Source of the DNA: Candidatus Methanoperedens nitratireducens
GTDB taxonomy: Archaea > Halobacteriota > Methanosarcinia > Methanosarcinales > Methanoperedenaceae
NCBI RefSeq assembly: GCF_900196725.1
Contig: NZ_FZMP01000203.1
Span: 23,395 to 87,394 of the forward strand
Reading direction: 5' to 3'
Length of the DNA: 64,000 nucleotides
Both the position numbers and the translations under genes were made by a program. Numbering within the stretch: position 1 is the stretch's first letter; each line of letters starts with the position of its first letter. The notes under the pieces are model-generated. The model did no database searches. It saw nothing but the letters and a program-made list of their open reading frames with translations, and had not been told where the DNA came from. Shown here one piece after another: positions 24,606 to 34,221 of this stretch.

Positions 24606-25076
24606 ATGAGAGATAGAATTAAATCTATGAGAAATAACCTGTATCCTTATCCGGTTGAGACCCTTAAGCACTGGTATGTCACTATAATTGGCGGTCAGTC
24701 CGCAGAGTTGAAACCGAACCAGATCGGAGTGAACAAGAAAGCGCTCGCTGTAAATACGGATATAGTGCCATACGAGGATAGTGTGCTTGTATCGAAATTG
24801 GAGAATAACAGACCGCAGCCTCTGTTCGCAAAGGAGTATTTCACTGTTGTTCCCCTTGATGAGACCTCACCGGATGCCTCATCCAAATCGCCTATAGGCG
24901 AGCTTGTCCTGCCTTTAATGGATAAAAAAAAGAGGGACTGGCTGGAACCGCTCAGGATAGGTGAGCCTGTTATACTCAACAACGTGCTGAGCCAGAGATT
25001 CCTGAGGGGGTTTGCACGCAGCATGGACAGGTTGTTGAAATCGGGGCGGCCATCAATAGAGTACAGGGATAATTAA
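24606..25076 (+). CDS. Conserved-looking hypothetical protein
   Basis: A 156-residue protein (149 if ATG 24627 is used, which lies about 30 nt after a TTAATATTTAAG element). It opens MRNNLYPYPVETLKHWYVTI and contains IGGQSAELKPNQIGVNKKAL and EPVILNNVLSQRFLRGFARS. No catalytic motif or membrane segment is evident. I do not recognise the family. Codon use and the absence of alternative frames support a real gene. It is flanked by an AbrB-type gene and by repeats. Confidence 0.6.
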   Translation: MRDRIKSMRNNLYPYPVETLKHWYVTIIGGQSAELKPNQIGVNKKALAVNTDIVPYEDSVLVSKLENNRPQPLFAKEYFTVVPLDETSPDASSKSPIGELVLPLMDKKKRDWLEPLRIGEPVILNNVLSQRFLRGFARSMDRLLKSGRPSIEYRDN

Positions 25077-25462
25077 GATAGATATTCCTTCGTGCCAATA
25101 CCGGTTGGGAATGGCTGTAAGATCCTATTCAGGAAATCAATCAATAGTATATTCCGAATGAACTACAGAGACGCAGAGAAGTATTTTGAAAAAACTCTCT
25201 ACGTCTCTGTGGCTTTTGATTATATTTGCCACAGAGTCTGCCATGAACTGCGGGTTCATAAATGAACATGAAAAAGTACAACAAAACAGGCATTAACAAC
25301 GAACTCGTACGAACTAATACGAACTCACGCAACCGGAGTTCGTTGTGAGTTCGTATTAGTTCGTTGTTTAAATAGTGTCTGTTTTCATACCAGGCACAGA
25401 GAACACAGAGATGTGTTTAAAAATATCTGTGCCTCTGTGGTTTTAACTTTTCGGATAGGCTC
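25077..25462. repeat. Non-coding repeat block with hairpin copy 2
   Basis: At 25295-25369 a hairpin reads AACGAACTCGTACGAACTAA, TACGAACTCAC, a short loop, then GTGAGTTCGTATTAGTTCGT, related to the hairpin at 6510-6582. Beside it lie AGAGACGCAGAGAAG (25168-25182) facing CTCTACGTCTCTGTGGC (25197-25213), and CACAGAGAACACAGAGATGT (25395-25414) facing CTGTGCCTCTGTGGTTTT (25427-25444). These are dispersed intergenic repeats. No gene is seen. Confidence 0.7.
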
Positions 25463-26299
25463 TTAAAGCATCTTACGACCCGCAACCAACATCATAGTGA
25501 AACTGGCAAAAAACACACCCTCTTCATCAGTCTGTTCAAGATTCGCATGCCAGCGTTGCAGTTCCTCTTCAGTGATAATACCGGCGGCAATAGCCTCGCG
25601 CTCGGCTTCATCCAGTAAAGCAAAATATCGTACTAAGGTGTAGTCAGTTGAAAAAACGGGAATATTTCAACGATGATATCTGCAAGGTTTTGCTGCTTGA
25701 ATAAGCGATATAATTGGCGACCTGCATAGCCGCTTTTAAACTTGTCTGTGCGAAAGCGACGCATTCTCCACTCAACATCAGTAACAGAATTGTCTATACT
25801 CAATGTACTATGATCTGAATCTGCTGCTACAATCCATCCTCCTGGTTTGGTAATTCTGACCATCTCGGATAAGACCTTCTCAGGGTTTAACACATGCTGG
25901 AACAAACGCTCAGTACGGCAGGAGTCAAAGTAGTTAGAGTCGCAGGGAAGTGAAATTGCGTCATAATGCTTATGTATCACCCGATCCGCAACACCAGCTT
26001 CTTTCGCTTTTTTGTTAGCGGTTACGATCATCTGGTTATCGGTATCTACTCCGATTACCTTGCCGGCAGGGCCAACAAATTCAGCCAATGGGATTGTATC
26101 TGTACCTGAACCGCAGCCTAAATCGATAACCTGGTACCCGGTCTGTAAATGCATTAATTCGTAACTGCGTTCTTTAAGCGGCTTAACTTTTAGAGCAAGG
26201 GTCTCCAGATATTCCGGATTGACATATCCAAGATATTCAATTGAGATATCTTTTCCTCCTTTTTTCCAATACCGATGGACGTTACCCGGTTTAAAACAT
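25463..26299 (-). pseudogene. Class I SAM-dependent methyltransferase, broken by two frameshifts
   Basis: The central part (25633-26154) reads YQVIDLGCGSGTDTIPLAEF, then VIGVDTDNQMI and MVRITKPGGWIVAADSDHS, the SAM-binding motifs of a small-molecule methyltransferase. Coding sense continues beyond both ends in other frames. Upstream, an ATG at 26299-26297 reaches the frame only if one T of a TTTT run is removed (product MFKPGNVHRYWKKGGKDISI). Downstream, one T must be added to a run of six near 25650-25655, after which the frame reads STDYTLVRYFALLDEAEREA and runs to a TAA at 25463. Both lesions are homopolymer indels. It lies among repeats; the function, if any, is lost or the lesions are assembly errors. 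Confidence 0.8.
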
Positions 26300-26383
26300 T
26301 GCTTCTATACTATTTTAAACTTTATACTGCGCCTTGCCCAATAACCAAACCCCACCGGCACTTTTTCCGCCTTACCCGCCCCA

Positions 26384-28036
26384 CTAATGTACCGGAACGA
26401 CAACCACATCTGTTTTCTTGCCATCCTGGCGGTTCTCCTTTATCTCCTTTCCATCGTAAGTGCTGAGCACGATGGTTTTTCCTTCCCTGTTAACGGTCTC
26501 AAGGTGCACCGGTCTTCTCCATGCCTCATACAGGGCTTTCAGCAATACCTCGCTTGTTTCTGCAGGCTGGAGCGTCAGCTCTCTGGGAGAAAGACCCAGT
26601 TTATCATAACCTGAAAAGTCCTGGACGAGGTACAGCTCTTTCTTATTATTATAATTCCCTCCGCCCTTCTCCACATATAGCCTGGGCAGACCGTTATTAT
26701 AAGTCTCAAAAAGCAAAGTATCTTTTATACTCTGGTACTTCCTGCTTGTTATGGTATAGGTATCCTCCACCCTTTTATCTTTTTCAGGCTCTTTGCCTGC
26801 ATACACGAACATGCCGCTTGCGACCCTAGTAAAGAAATCCTCCGTAAAATAGCTGTTGATGAAAGTATAATCCGTGTTGGTCGCAACTATTTCCAAGACT
26901 TTATCCCAGCCCCTGTCAAGCCTCAGATTAAAATCATGTCTTTCCCTGGCATCTTCCAACTGCTCATAGTCAAGGTCAAACCGTCCCTTATCCCATTTCT
27001 CGATAACGTCCAGCAGCATATTCATGCCAAGCCAGTATGGATTTATTTCTACGGTCCTGCCGCCATGCGATTCAGAACCTTCCTGTCCTTCCTTCTCACT
27101 CTGCCCGGGCTGGTAAGTTCCGGTCGTCCTCTGTTTCAGCCACCTGAAAGTTTCACCCATTGGAAGCCTACTGTCAAGACAGTACTTTAAATCGACAAGC
27201 GCTGCAAAACCCTCATTCAGGTACCTGCAGAGCCCCCATGTAGAAAGGTAGCGGTTTTGCTCCCACGTCATACTTAATATCTCCCTTTCCCAATCCGCAA
27301 GCGTATCGGCATTATCTACTATGAACTTAAAAACGTCATAATCCCTTTCTTCCGGGATATTCTCTCTTTTTGATTTCTTTTCGATCTCATCTATCAGCCT
27401 TTTTTTCTTCTCACCCGGCGAAATAACGAACTTCTCAAACGGTAACTCCTTGACAACCTCTTCACCGTTCTTTTTTACCGGATACCTGTCAACAAGTGTG
27501 GATAACGTATATCCTATGTCCATAAGCCTTTCAACATTCTCTTCACCCACATCCTTCTCGATCTCTGCTATCCTTTCCTTCTGTTCTGCCATGAACGCCA
27601 TGGGTGAAGAAGGCTTGAACTCGTTCATTTTCCAGTTGTTCTCAAAGGCATGTATATGACCGTAAACATGCGCCATGACGAGCTTGATGTCCGTAAGACT
27701 GTCGCCGCTGTAGATATAAGCTTCAGCAGGCTCCTTTCTTTTCTCTTCCCAGACTTCGCTCGGGACTACTATCTCATAAACCTGCCAGTATCCCAGAGTA
27801 TGCCCTTTCTTCTGTATGAAATACTGCTGCCCGAGGCTCCAGTGCTGAGGGAACATCACCCATCCGCCGGTCGCAATAATACTGCACAGGTCTTCCAGGT
27901 TTACAATATTGAAATTTATATCGGTGATGTCAAGCCTGTATTTTTCCACGCAGAACTCCGCTATCTCATTTGCTATTTCAGTAAGCTCTTTATCAACCAT
28001 CCCGTCGTTCCAGACTTTTATTATCGGTTTTCTCAT
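26384..28036 (-). CDS. SpoVR family protein
   Basis: A 550-residue cytoplasmic protein of the SpoVR/YcgB family: ITDINFNIVNLEDLCSIIAT, the MAHVYGHIHAFENNWKMNEF segment near 130-150, and WEREILSMTWEQNRYLSTWG with LCRYLNEGFA around 250-280. In bacteria YcgB acts with YeaG (PrkA-type kinase) and YeaH (DUF444) in stationary-phase and nitrogen-starvation responses; the biochemical role is not known. Here it follows DUF444 by one base and is the last gene of a four-gene operon with two PrkA-like kinases. Confidence 0.9.
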   Translation of the reverse strand: MRKPIIKVWNDGMVDKELTEIANEIAEFCVEKYRLDITDINFNIVNLEDLCSIIATGGWVMFPQHWSLGQQYFIQKKGHTLGYWQVYEIVVPSEVWEEKRKEPAEAYIYSGDSLTDIKLVMAHVYGHIHAFENNWKMNEFKPSSPMAFMAEQKERIAEIEKDVGEENVERLMDIGYTLSTLVDRYPVKKNGEEVVKELPFEKFVISPGEKKKRLIDEIEKKSKRENIPEERDYDVFKFIVDNADTLADWEREILSMTWEQNRYLSTWGLCRYLNEGFAALVDLKYCLDSRLPMGETFRWLKQRTTGTYQPGQSEKEGQEGSESHGGRTVEINPYWLGMNMLLDVIEKWDKGRFDLDYEQLEDARERHDFNLRLDRGWDKVLEIVATNTDYTFINSYFTEDFFTRVASGMFVYAGKEPEKDKRVEDTYTITSRKYQSIKDTLLFETYNNGLPRLYVEKGGGNYNNKKELYLVQDFSGYDKLGLSPRELTLQPAETSEVLLKALYEAWRRPVHLETVNREGKTIVLSTYDGKEIKENRQDGKKTDVVVVPVH

Positions 28037-28037
28037 C

Positions 28038-29168
28038 TTATCCTCTTTTGCCGAAAAATTCTCTCATGGCTTTCCACAGGTCGTCCTTTTTACCGATCGT
28101 GCATAACCTGACCTTCCCTTCGCTGACCAGGGGACTGTATATGTTCCTCAGTGCGGTCAGGAATTTAGTATCCTCTTCCTCGTAAAGATGGGTCTCAAGG
28201 AAACATAGCCTGGTCAGGTCTGGCATCAGTTTTGCAAGCCTGGAGAGGGCTACCTCGTGGTCCCAGTTCTCCCCGTCGGTCATCTGAATTAAGTAAATAT
28301 CAACATCGCCTTTATCTATCCTTCTTTTTACCTGCGTTTTTCTTTCGTAATCCCTGCCCGTCATCATTGCATTCAGTATCTCATAGGCAGGACCGAAGCT
28401 CGTTCCGCCGCTTGCCTGGAGCCTGTAATAGTTCTCTTCTGACTCCTCCCAGGCAAAATCATTATGCGCTATGTAAACTCTCTCTACTTTCGGATAGAAC
28501 TCCTTTAACCACGTATCCACCAGGAAACTCAGTATGTACGAGGCTTCCAGGTCAGCCGGTGTAACTGACTGTGAAACATCCCGGATATAAATCACAAGTG
28601 CATCCTTGGACGGCTTGTATTTCACCTTCGGGAACCTGTACCTGAGGTCTTCTTCATCTATCTTTATCCGCAACCCGTCTCCGGGCTTCATTTCACCGGC
28701 AACTATCTGCCTGTCCACCATGGCATACAGGGTTTCATCCAGGTCAAGAAGCGATTCCGAACCCCTTTTAGAGATTGCAGGATAGGTTATTTTATCAATC
28801 TCTTTCTTCCTTTTAGAGGGTTTGATCGTTTCCAGTTCAAGCTCGTTCTTCATCCAGCTTACAAGGTCTTTTATCGTAATATCTTCGTATATCGCCTCAA
28901 CTACGCCCCTTCCACCTTTCCTTCCTCCTGCCCCTCCCTCGCTCGGGAATACCTTATCCCCTTCCTTCCCCGGACCTGAACCGACTCCCGGCGTCCATGG
29001 GCCGTATTTTATATGCGGGAGATGGACGATGGGTATCCTCAGCCTTATTACTTCTCCTCTTTTCATCGAGCCGAGCTCGATGTATTTTAGCTGGCCTATT
29101 GTCTTCTTTTTCGCTTCCTCCACCCTTTTCCTGTATTTCTTTCTTGCCGAGCCTATTGGATCGCTCAT
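28038..29168 (-). CDS. DUF444 family protein (YeaH-like, VWA-type)
   Basis: A 376-residue protein. An N-terminal basic region (SARKKYRKRVEEAKKKTI) precedes GPWTPGVGSGPGKEGDKVF and a C-terminal von Willebrand A-like half with IYIRDVSQSVTPADLE (about 195-210) and FGPAYEILNAMMTGRDYERK, then DVDIYLIQMTDGENWD, typical of DUF444. It overlaps the upstream PrkA-like gene by one base (TAATG) and is followed by the SpoVR gene after one base. Co-occurrence of DUF444, SpoVR and PrkA is a conserved functional association in bacteria and haloarchaea. Confidence 0.9.
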   Translation of the reverse strand: MSDPIGSARKKYRKRVEEAKKKTIGQLKYIELGSMKRGEVIRLRIPIVHLPHIKYGPWTPGVGSGPGKEGDKVFPSEGGAGGRKGGRGVVEAIYEDITIKDLVSWMKNELELETIKPSKRKKEIDKITYPAISKRGSESLLDLDETLYAMVDRQIVAGEMKPGDGLRIKIDEEDLRYRFPKVKYKPSKDALVIYIRDVSQSVTPADLEASYILSFLVDTWLKEFYPKVERVYIAHNDFAWEESEENYYRLQASGGTSFGPAYEILNAMMTGRDYERKTQVKRRIDKGDVDIYLIQMTDGENWDHEVALSRLAKLMPDLTRLCFLETHLYEEEDTKFLTALRNIYSPLVSEGKVRLCTIGKKDDLWKAMREFFGKRG

Positions 29169-31084
29169 TATTTTATCACCGCCCTTGATGTTATCCTGAC
29201 CACAGATTCGGCGCAGTCATCACAGTATCCAAGTTCTTTTTTCAAAATACTGGTAATTTTTCCAAGCCTTTCGGAGTCTTTCGGATTAAGTTCTCCGCTT
29301 TGCTTCAGTTCTTTCCATGGTATGAAATTCAGCATCTCCTCATCGATCGCTATTACGTCGGGTCTCATTGCCAGAAGCTGGGAGAATGCCGGAGGCTCTT
29401 TATTTTCGATGAAGTACTTATCGATAGCAGCATCCAGTACCTTTCCATCTGCTTTGTAAACATTGAGTTTCCTGGCTATTCTTTCCATCTCTTCCTGTAC
29501 AGGAACTTCACCGACCCCGACTACCTGTATTTTTGATTTGGTTTCGAATTTTTTCGATTTGAACAGGCTGATGTAGTAGGAGAACAGTTTTTCCGCATCA
29601 TTAATAGTACTATCAAAACCGAGAGAGTTTACCGTGTAAGCAAGTATGACATCCCTGAGCGCTGTATTCCTTAACGCCTCAAGTGGTACCTCTGCTGATG
29701 TTTTGAAGTTGGAATCTTCTTTTCTCTTCTCAAGATACCCCTCGACATGCTCCAGAGTAAGGCATTCATCGGGTCTTGCCATGTTGAACAGGTCAAAAAG
29801 AAGCGTTCTTGATGAGAGCCCTTTTTTCCAGCCGTCCTTGCTTTCTGCCGCCTCAGGAACCCTTTTCCTTATCAGCTCTGTCTCCTCTTCCGAAAGTCTT
29901 TTCCCATACTCGTATTTTTCATAAGCGTCCAGGTACTTCTTCAGATCTGCTGTAGAATTTACATCTATCCTGCTCCCTACGGCGAACTTTGCCAAGATAG
30001 CCAGGGCTTCGGGAGAAATATGCCTGAACGGCAATTCCCCCTTCTTAAGGATATTTTCCTCTGCCGTGCAGGACAGGTTCCTTCTTATAAAAACCGGATA
30101 TATCGCATCTTTTAAAGGGGCTGCTTTATTTATCTCATGCATCTCCGTGTTCGCGTACATCAGCACGACCATATCTGGAGAAAATATCGAACCGTCCCTG
30201 AGCGGGATTTTCAGGTCCCTGAGCCTTAGCAGAAGCTGGTAGTTCGTATCAGGGGTTGTGTTAATGGCTTTATCATCAATCTCTATATTCAGGATACCCC
30301 GGTTGGCTTTCTTCAGCACATCTTCGAAAATATCCGGAAAGTCTTTATGCACAAGTTCTACCGAGGCTATCTGAGGCTCAAGCCTGATTACCCGGACAAT
30401 GTCATCCAGGATATAGATAATCTCATTTTCATCTTCGATTGAGGCTATTATATCCGATGTGTTTTCTTTTTTCATTTCCCGGAGGTTATCCTCAAGTCTT
30501 TTAGCAGCCTTCCTGACCAGCCTTTTATAGATCTTCGAGCATGCGGGACATAAATTACTTCCGCCGTATTTTGAGTATTTTTCCCTTAGCTCCTCAGGGA
30601 TCAACGAATTTGAAGTGGTGATGAGGTTCAGGGGGTCTTCGTTAAACGGACAATATATCTCTTTATCTTTATCGACGAAATAGAATGTAAACCTCGGGTT
30701 TTTTTCCAGGTCTTCTGTCAACCCTTTATCCAGGATCTTACTTATCTCGGTTTTTCCGCTGCCGGTAGGACCTATGAGCAGGACAAGCGGCACCAACCCT
30801 CTTTCATAGGATTTTGATACGATGTAAACGCCCCTGACAAACCTGCCCAGAGATTCAAAAAGACCTTCTATCTTATACTTCCCTTCCTTAAAAAAAGGGT
30901 ATTCCCGGAGCCCGCCTGACTTTCTGTAATTGGCTGAGATTATCCTGTATAGCCTCTGTGCGCTTTTTTCGGCAATGGAGCTATCTTCTTTAACCAGCGC
31001 CAGATAATCTGAGAACGATATCCCTGAGAACAGGGATTGGGTCTGGCTATGTAGTTTGTTTATATCTTTTTTTGTTTCAGCCAT
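29168..31084 (-). CDS. PrkA-like AAA serine kinase, paralogue 2
   Basis: I use ATG 31084 (MAETKKDINKLHSQTQSLFS), 14 nt after the stop of the upstream gene; a longer in-frame start would overlap it. The protein is about 638 residues. Walker A is LIGPTGSGKTEISKIL (about 190), followed by the PrkA-specific cysteine-containing stretch (EIYCPFNEDPLNL and NLCPACSKIYKRL). The C-terminal half holds the kinase-like region and ends in YCDDCAESVVRITS, a CxxC repeated in the sister gene. PrkA/YeaG kinases act with DUF444 and SpoVR proteins. Two adjacent paralogues suggest a hetero-oligomer. Confidence 0.88.
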   Translation of the reverse strand: MAETKKDINKLHSQTQSLFSGISFSDYLALVKEDSSIAEKSAQRLYRIISANYRKSGGLREYPFFKEGKYKIEGLFESLGRFVRGVYIVSKSYERGLVPLVLLIGPTGSGKTEISKILDKGLTEDLEKNPRFTFYFVDKDKEIYCPFNEDPLNLITTSNSLIPEELREKYSKYGGSNLCPACSKIYKRLVRKAAKRLEDNLREMKKENTSDIIASIEDENEIIYILDDIVRVIRLEPQIASVELVHKDFPDIFEDVLKKANRGILNIEIDDKAINTTPDTNYQLLLRLRDLKIPLRDGSIFSPDMVVLMYANTEMHEINKAAPLKDAIYPVFIRRNLSCTAEENILKKGELPFRHISPEALAILAKFAVGSRIDVNSTADLKKYLDAYEKYEYGKRLSEEETELIRKRVPEAAESKDGWKKGLSSRTLLFDLFNMARPDECLTLEHVEGYLEKRKEDSNFKTSAEVPLEALRNTALRDVILAYTVNSLGFDSTINDAEKLFSYYISLFKSKKFETKSKIQVVGVGEVPVQEEMERIARKLNVYKADGKVLDAAIDKYFIENKEPPAFSQLLAMRPDVIAIDEEMLNFIPWKELKQSGELNPKDSERLGKITSILKKELGYCDDCAESVVRITSRAVIK

Positions 31085-31098
31085 GATAGCATAGACTG

Positions 31099-33330
31099 TT
31101 ATTTCTTTTCTCTCCTGACTTTTGAGGCTATCTGGAGCACTATGGATGCGCACGACTTGCAGTAGCCTGCCTTGTACAGTTCCTGCATCACAGGTTCATT
31201 TGCAGGGCTGTATACTATTGAAACATCATCGACCATGCTTGGGAGGACATTTTTTATGGCATAATCCTCTATGGCTTTCCTGAAAGTCCTGTCCTCTGCC
31301 AGAAGCTGCAGGGTCAGCTTCTCCATCGGGTATTTTTCTTCGGTAAAGTCATGGAGCCTGTACTTTACGTGATTGGCGAAGTTCTTCCTGAAGTCCTTCG
31401 GGTTAGCTATCCCGGAAGCTTTTTCTATAGATTCCAGGAAGCTATAATCTATGGACTGGGTCTTCCCGGTCTTGTCTTTATAATCCTTTTTCCCGATCTC
31501 ATCCTCGTATACCTGTACCAGGTACCGGAGGGCTATATTTTTTATCCGTTCCTCTCCGAGGATGGCTTTACTGACATCCTTGACGACCGACTGGTGATAA
31601 AGTTCGTTCGCTTCAAAAAGAGACAGCTCGGCAGGCTCGTTCTTCTGCCCGGGTGTTCTCATGTCCACTATCCTTCTTCTTGTTTCCGGGTTTATCCCGT
31701 CATAAGTCCGGACGACCTCATTGTAAAAGCTCAGGATATTAATCATGCACAGGCAGCCTTTGTAACCGGGGTCAAGGATCTCGGCTTTACTTTCCTCCGG
31801 GATCTTATCCAGTGCTAACAGCATCCTTGCCGGGAGGTCCTGGAAAAACCTGAAGGGTATGCCGTATTTTATTCCCTCGGTCAGTTCTTCCATGGGTTTT
31901 AACTGGGCTGCGTCTTTTAATTCCTGGTGCATCTCTTCCAGTTTTCTCTCAAATCCATGGGGTATCTCGCCGTTATATACCAGCGCCTTCTGGAGCAGTG
32001 TTACTTTTAGCGAGGAATCAGGTGCGTCCAGGGTCGAGAGTACAGCTATCGGTGCCAGCAGCCTTTCAATATAATGCGGCGGCACATGGATGCCTCTTTT
32101 CTCAGACAGGTTTTTGAAAATCCTTCTTTTCAGGGCTTCTGCCAGGTCATCCATTACTACCAGATGCCCCATCACAATCTTGTTAGACCGTGTTTTAAGA
32201 TATTCCCCCAGTCTCGGTATGGAGCTTATTTTACCGTACTCCTCAAGGTTGGTCGTGGCAAATATGACCGAATCTATCCTGACATCGTATTTCCCGATGA
32301 CCTTCAGGTTCCTGCTCGTGATCAAGTCAAGCACTTCATCCAGCAGGCCGACCTCATGCGCTTTGTACATCTCGGAGAAATGTACGATATGGTGCTGCGG
32401 CGAGGGGGCGTCTATAGCGCCGCCTATTCCGTAATTAAGCGCCAGCGGATGCTCTTTGTCAAGGAATTTTGAGAACCTTTTCATGTTCACGGAACCACCG
32501 AAGATCTTTGAGGGGTCATAAGCCTTCTCAGCTGTCGGGCGGAACTCTTCCATCATTGCGTCCGTCTGCGGAAGCAGATTTACAACCTTGACCCTCTCTT
32601 TCCAGTCCTTTTCGCCGTTGTTCTTAAGTACCTGTATAACGTGCTGGCAGGTCGGGCATCTTGAGAGCGTCGGATATATCTCTCTCCACCTGAAATTGTG
32701 ATGGACCTTTGAATTGGCTTCCTCTAAAACCGGTTTAAGCTTTTTCCGGTCAATAAAATTCAGCGGGTTCTCATGTGCTGGACAGTATAGCTCGGTCAGT
32801 CCGCCGAAGAGTTCCGAGACACCGCCAAGATCGAATTTAATACTGTACAGTTCGCCTTCGGGTTTTGTCGCATAGCCATCAAGGGTGTATGCCATGAGAT
32901 TGATCAAATCGGTCTTTGCAGAACTCGGAGGACCTATCAGGATAAAGAACCTGCTCTGAGCATCCCTGTTTATACATGCTTCTTCCAGGTGATGCATGAT
33001 CTCATTTACCGGCTCTTCTATACCGTAAAGATATATCTCGAACGGGTTTGTCGCCCCGGCTCTTTTCCAGGGGCTTTCTACCCTGTCATCCAGGAATCTC
33101 CATCTCCTGTGTTTCCAGGGCTTTCTGGATTCCTCAGTCCCGAACATTCTCAGTGCGGCATATAACCGCTGGAACGCGTTAAAGCCCAGGGACGGGCGTT
33201 CCTGGAACATAGTTAGAAAATCGTCCAGGCTGAGTTCCTTGCGCTCAAATTCATCCGGGTCGATTCTTATTACATCGTCACCAAGGTATACAACCTCTTT
33301 AAGTTCTTTTCCAGTTTCTTGAGTTTCCAT
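31099..33330 (-). CDS. PrkA-like AAA serine kinase, paralogue 1
   Basis: A 743-residue protein and first gene of the operon. Walker A is atypical, LIGPPSSAKTDLINLM (about 130), with SSAK in place of GxGK; the PrkA cysteine stretch ELYCPAHENPLNFI and SRCPTCQHVIQVL follow. The central part contains the AAA sensor elements (SVIFATTNLEEYGK, about 350) and the end has CKSCASIVLQIASK. The promoter should lie in the AT-rich DNA 33331-33480. PrkA proteins phosphorylate serine in the few substrates tested; the target here is unknown. Confidence 0.88.
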   Translation of the reverse strand: METQETGKELKEVVYLGDDVIRIDPDEFERKELSLDDFLTMFQERPSLGFNAFQRLYAALRMFGTEESRKPWKHRRWRFLDDRVESPWKRAGATNPFEIYLYGIEEPVNEIMHHLEEACINRDAQSRFFILIGPPSSAKTDLINLMAYTLDGYATKPEGELYSIKFDLGGVSELFGGLTELYCPAHENPLNFIDRKKLKPVLEEANSKVHHNFRWREIYPTLSRCPTCQHVIQVLKNNGEKDWKERVKVVNLLPQTDAMMEEFRPTAEKAYDPSKIFGGSVNMKRFSKFLDKEHPLALNYGIGGAIDAPSPQHHIVHFSEMYKAHEVGLLDEVLDLITSRNLKVIGKYDVRIDSVIFATTNLEEYGKISSIPRLGEYLKTRSNKIVMGHLVVMDDLAEALKRRIFKNLSEKRGIHVPPHYIERLLAPIAVLSTLDAPDSSLKVTLLQKALVYNGEIPHGFERKLEEMHQELKDAAQLKPMEELTEGIKYGIPFRFFQDLPARMLLALDKIPEESKAEILDPGYKGCLCMINILSFYNEVVRTYDGINPETRRRIVDMRTPGQKNEPAELSLFEANELYHQSVVKDVSKAILGEERIKNIALRYLVQVYEDEIGKKDYKDKTGKTQSIDYSFLESIEKASGIANPKDFRKNFANHVKYRLHDFTEEKYPMEKLTLQLLAEDRTFRKAIEDYAIKNVLPSMVDDVSIVYSPANEPVMQELYKAGYCKSCASIVLQIASKVRREKK

Positions 33331-33599
33331 GTTTTAACCCTTTTAGTTAAAATTGAGGTTTATTTTTCAATACAACGAAGAGTTATAAAACATTATCGGA
33401 CGGCAGTATCTTTAGATAAAATTTAATCTTGTGTTTTTTTATAATGTTGCGTAACCAATGGCAGCAAGCCAACTATAAAAATTATTACTCATAAAAAATA
33501 ACTAAAAATATGCAATTTTTAATTACCGGTAGCCTTAATTTAAAAACAGACTGGTTATAAAAAAAGAAAAACTAATGTTCTTCCCACAACCCTATGATC

Positions 33600-34106
33600 T
33601 CAAATGTTCTCGTTCTGGTAAACACCTGAATAACCCTGCGGCACGTCTTCGCCCAGCCTGAAAAACAGCAGTTGCAATACCCGCGCATTTTTCCGAAGCT
33701 TAAAACCCTTCTCGTTATACACAACAAGCAGGCTCTCGCTTCTCCCGCTGTATCCTGCATCCCACACGGCGGTCTCAACCGTCGCCCCGCACCGGAGCAG
33801 GCTTGAGCGGGGTTTGGCTATTGCAGCGATGTTTTTAGGGATATTCACGATTTCGTTGAATACGATCTTGTAGCTGCCTTTGGCTAGATATACCCAGCCA
33901 TCTTTATCGAACTCAAGGTTTTTGGTTTGAGGGAGCTTTCGCTCTGAATTGTCAAAAGCTATAGCACCTGAACCACTATGAACCTCGACCCTCTGCAAAG
34001 TCAGCTCAATGCCATTTGGCTGGACCTGGATACCGGGGTCGATCATCTCTTCCACCAGGGGAGGTTTTTTATTGATCGAAGAAATCAGTTCATTGTAGGA
34101 TAGCAT
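33600..34106 (-). CDS. dut: dUTP diphosphatase / dCTP deaminase-fold enzyme
   Basis: I prefer ATG 34106 (MLSYNELISSINKKPPL) because a TATA-like ATATTTATC lies about 25-30 nt upstream; an in-frame ATG at 34127 adds seven residues. The 168-residue protein has the trimeric dUTPase/DCD core: GIQVQPNGIELTLQRVEV, the KPRSSLLRCGATVETAVWDA block that carries substrate and metal contacts, and AGYSGRSESLLVVYNEKGFK. It should hydrolyse dUTP to dUMP and keep uracil out of DNA, complementing the EndoQ gene in the same window. Deaminase activity cannot be excluded by motif alone. Confidence 0.85.
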   Translation of the reverse strand: MLSYNELISSINKKPPLVEEMIDPGIQVQPNGIELTLQRVEVHSGSGAIAFDNSERKLPQTKNLEFDKDGWVYLAKGSYKIVFNEIVNIPKNIAAIAKPRSSLLRCGATVETAVWDAGYSGRSESLLVVYNEKGFKLRKNARVLQLLFFRLGEDVPQGYSGVYQNENI

Positions 34107-34221
34107 GAGAACATAATTAGAATACATTGAGATAAATATTGCTGAGAATAAGAGATGAAACTTTAATCTTTAAAATTAAAAAATAAGAGAGGGTTAAACC
34201 CCATAAATATTTATACAATGT

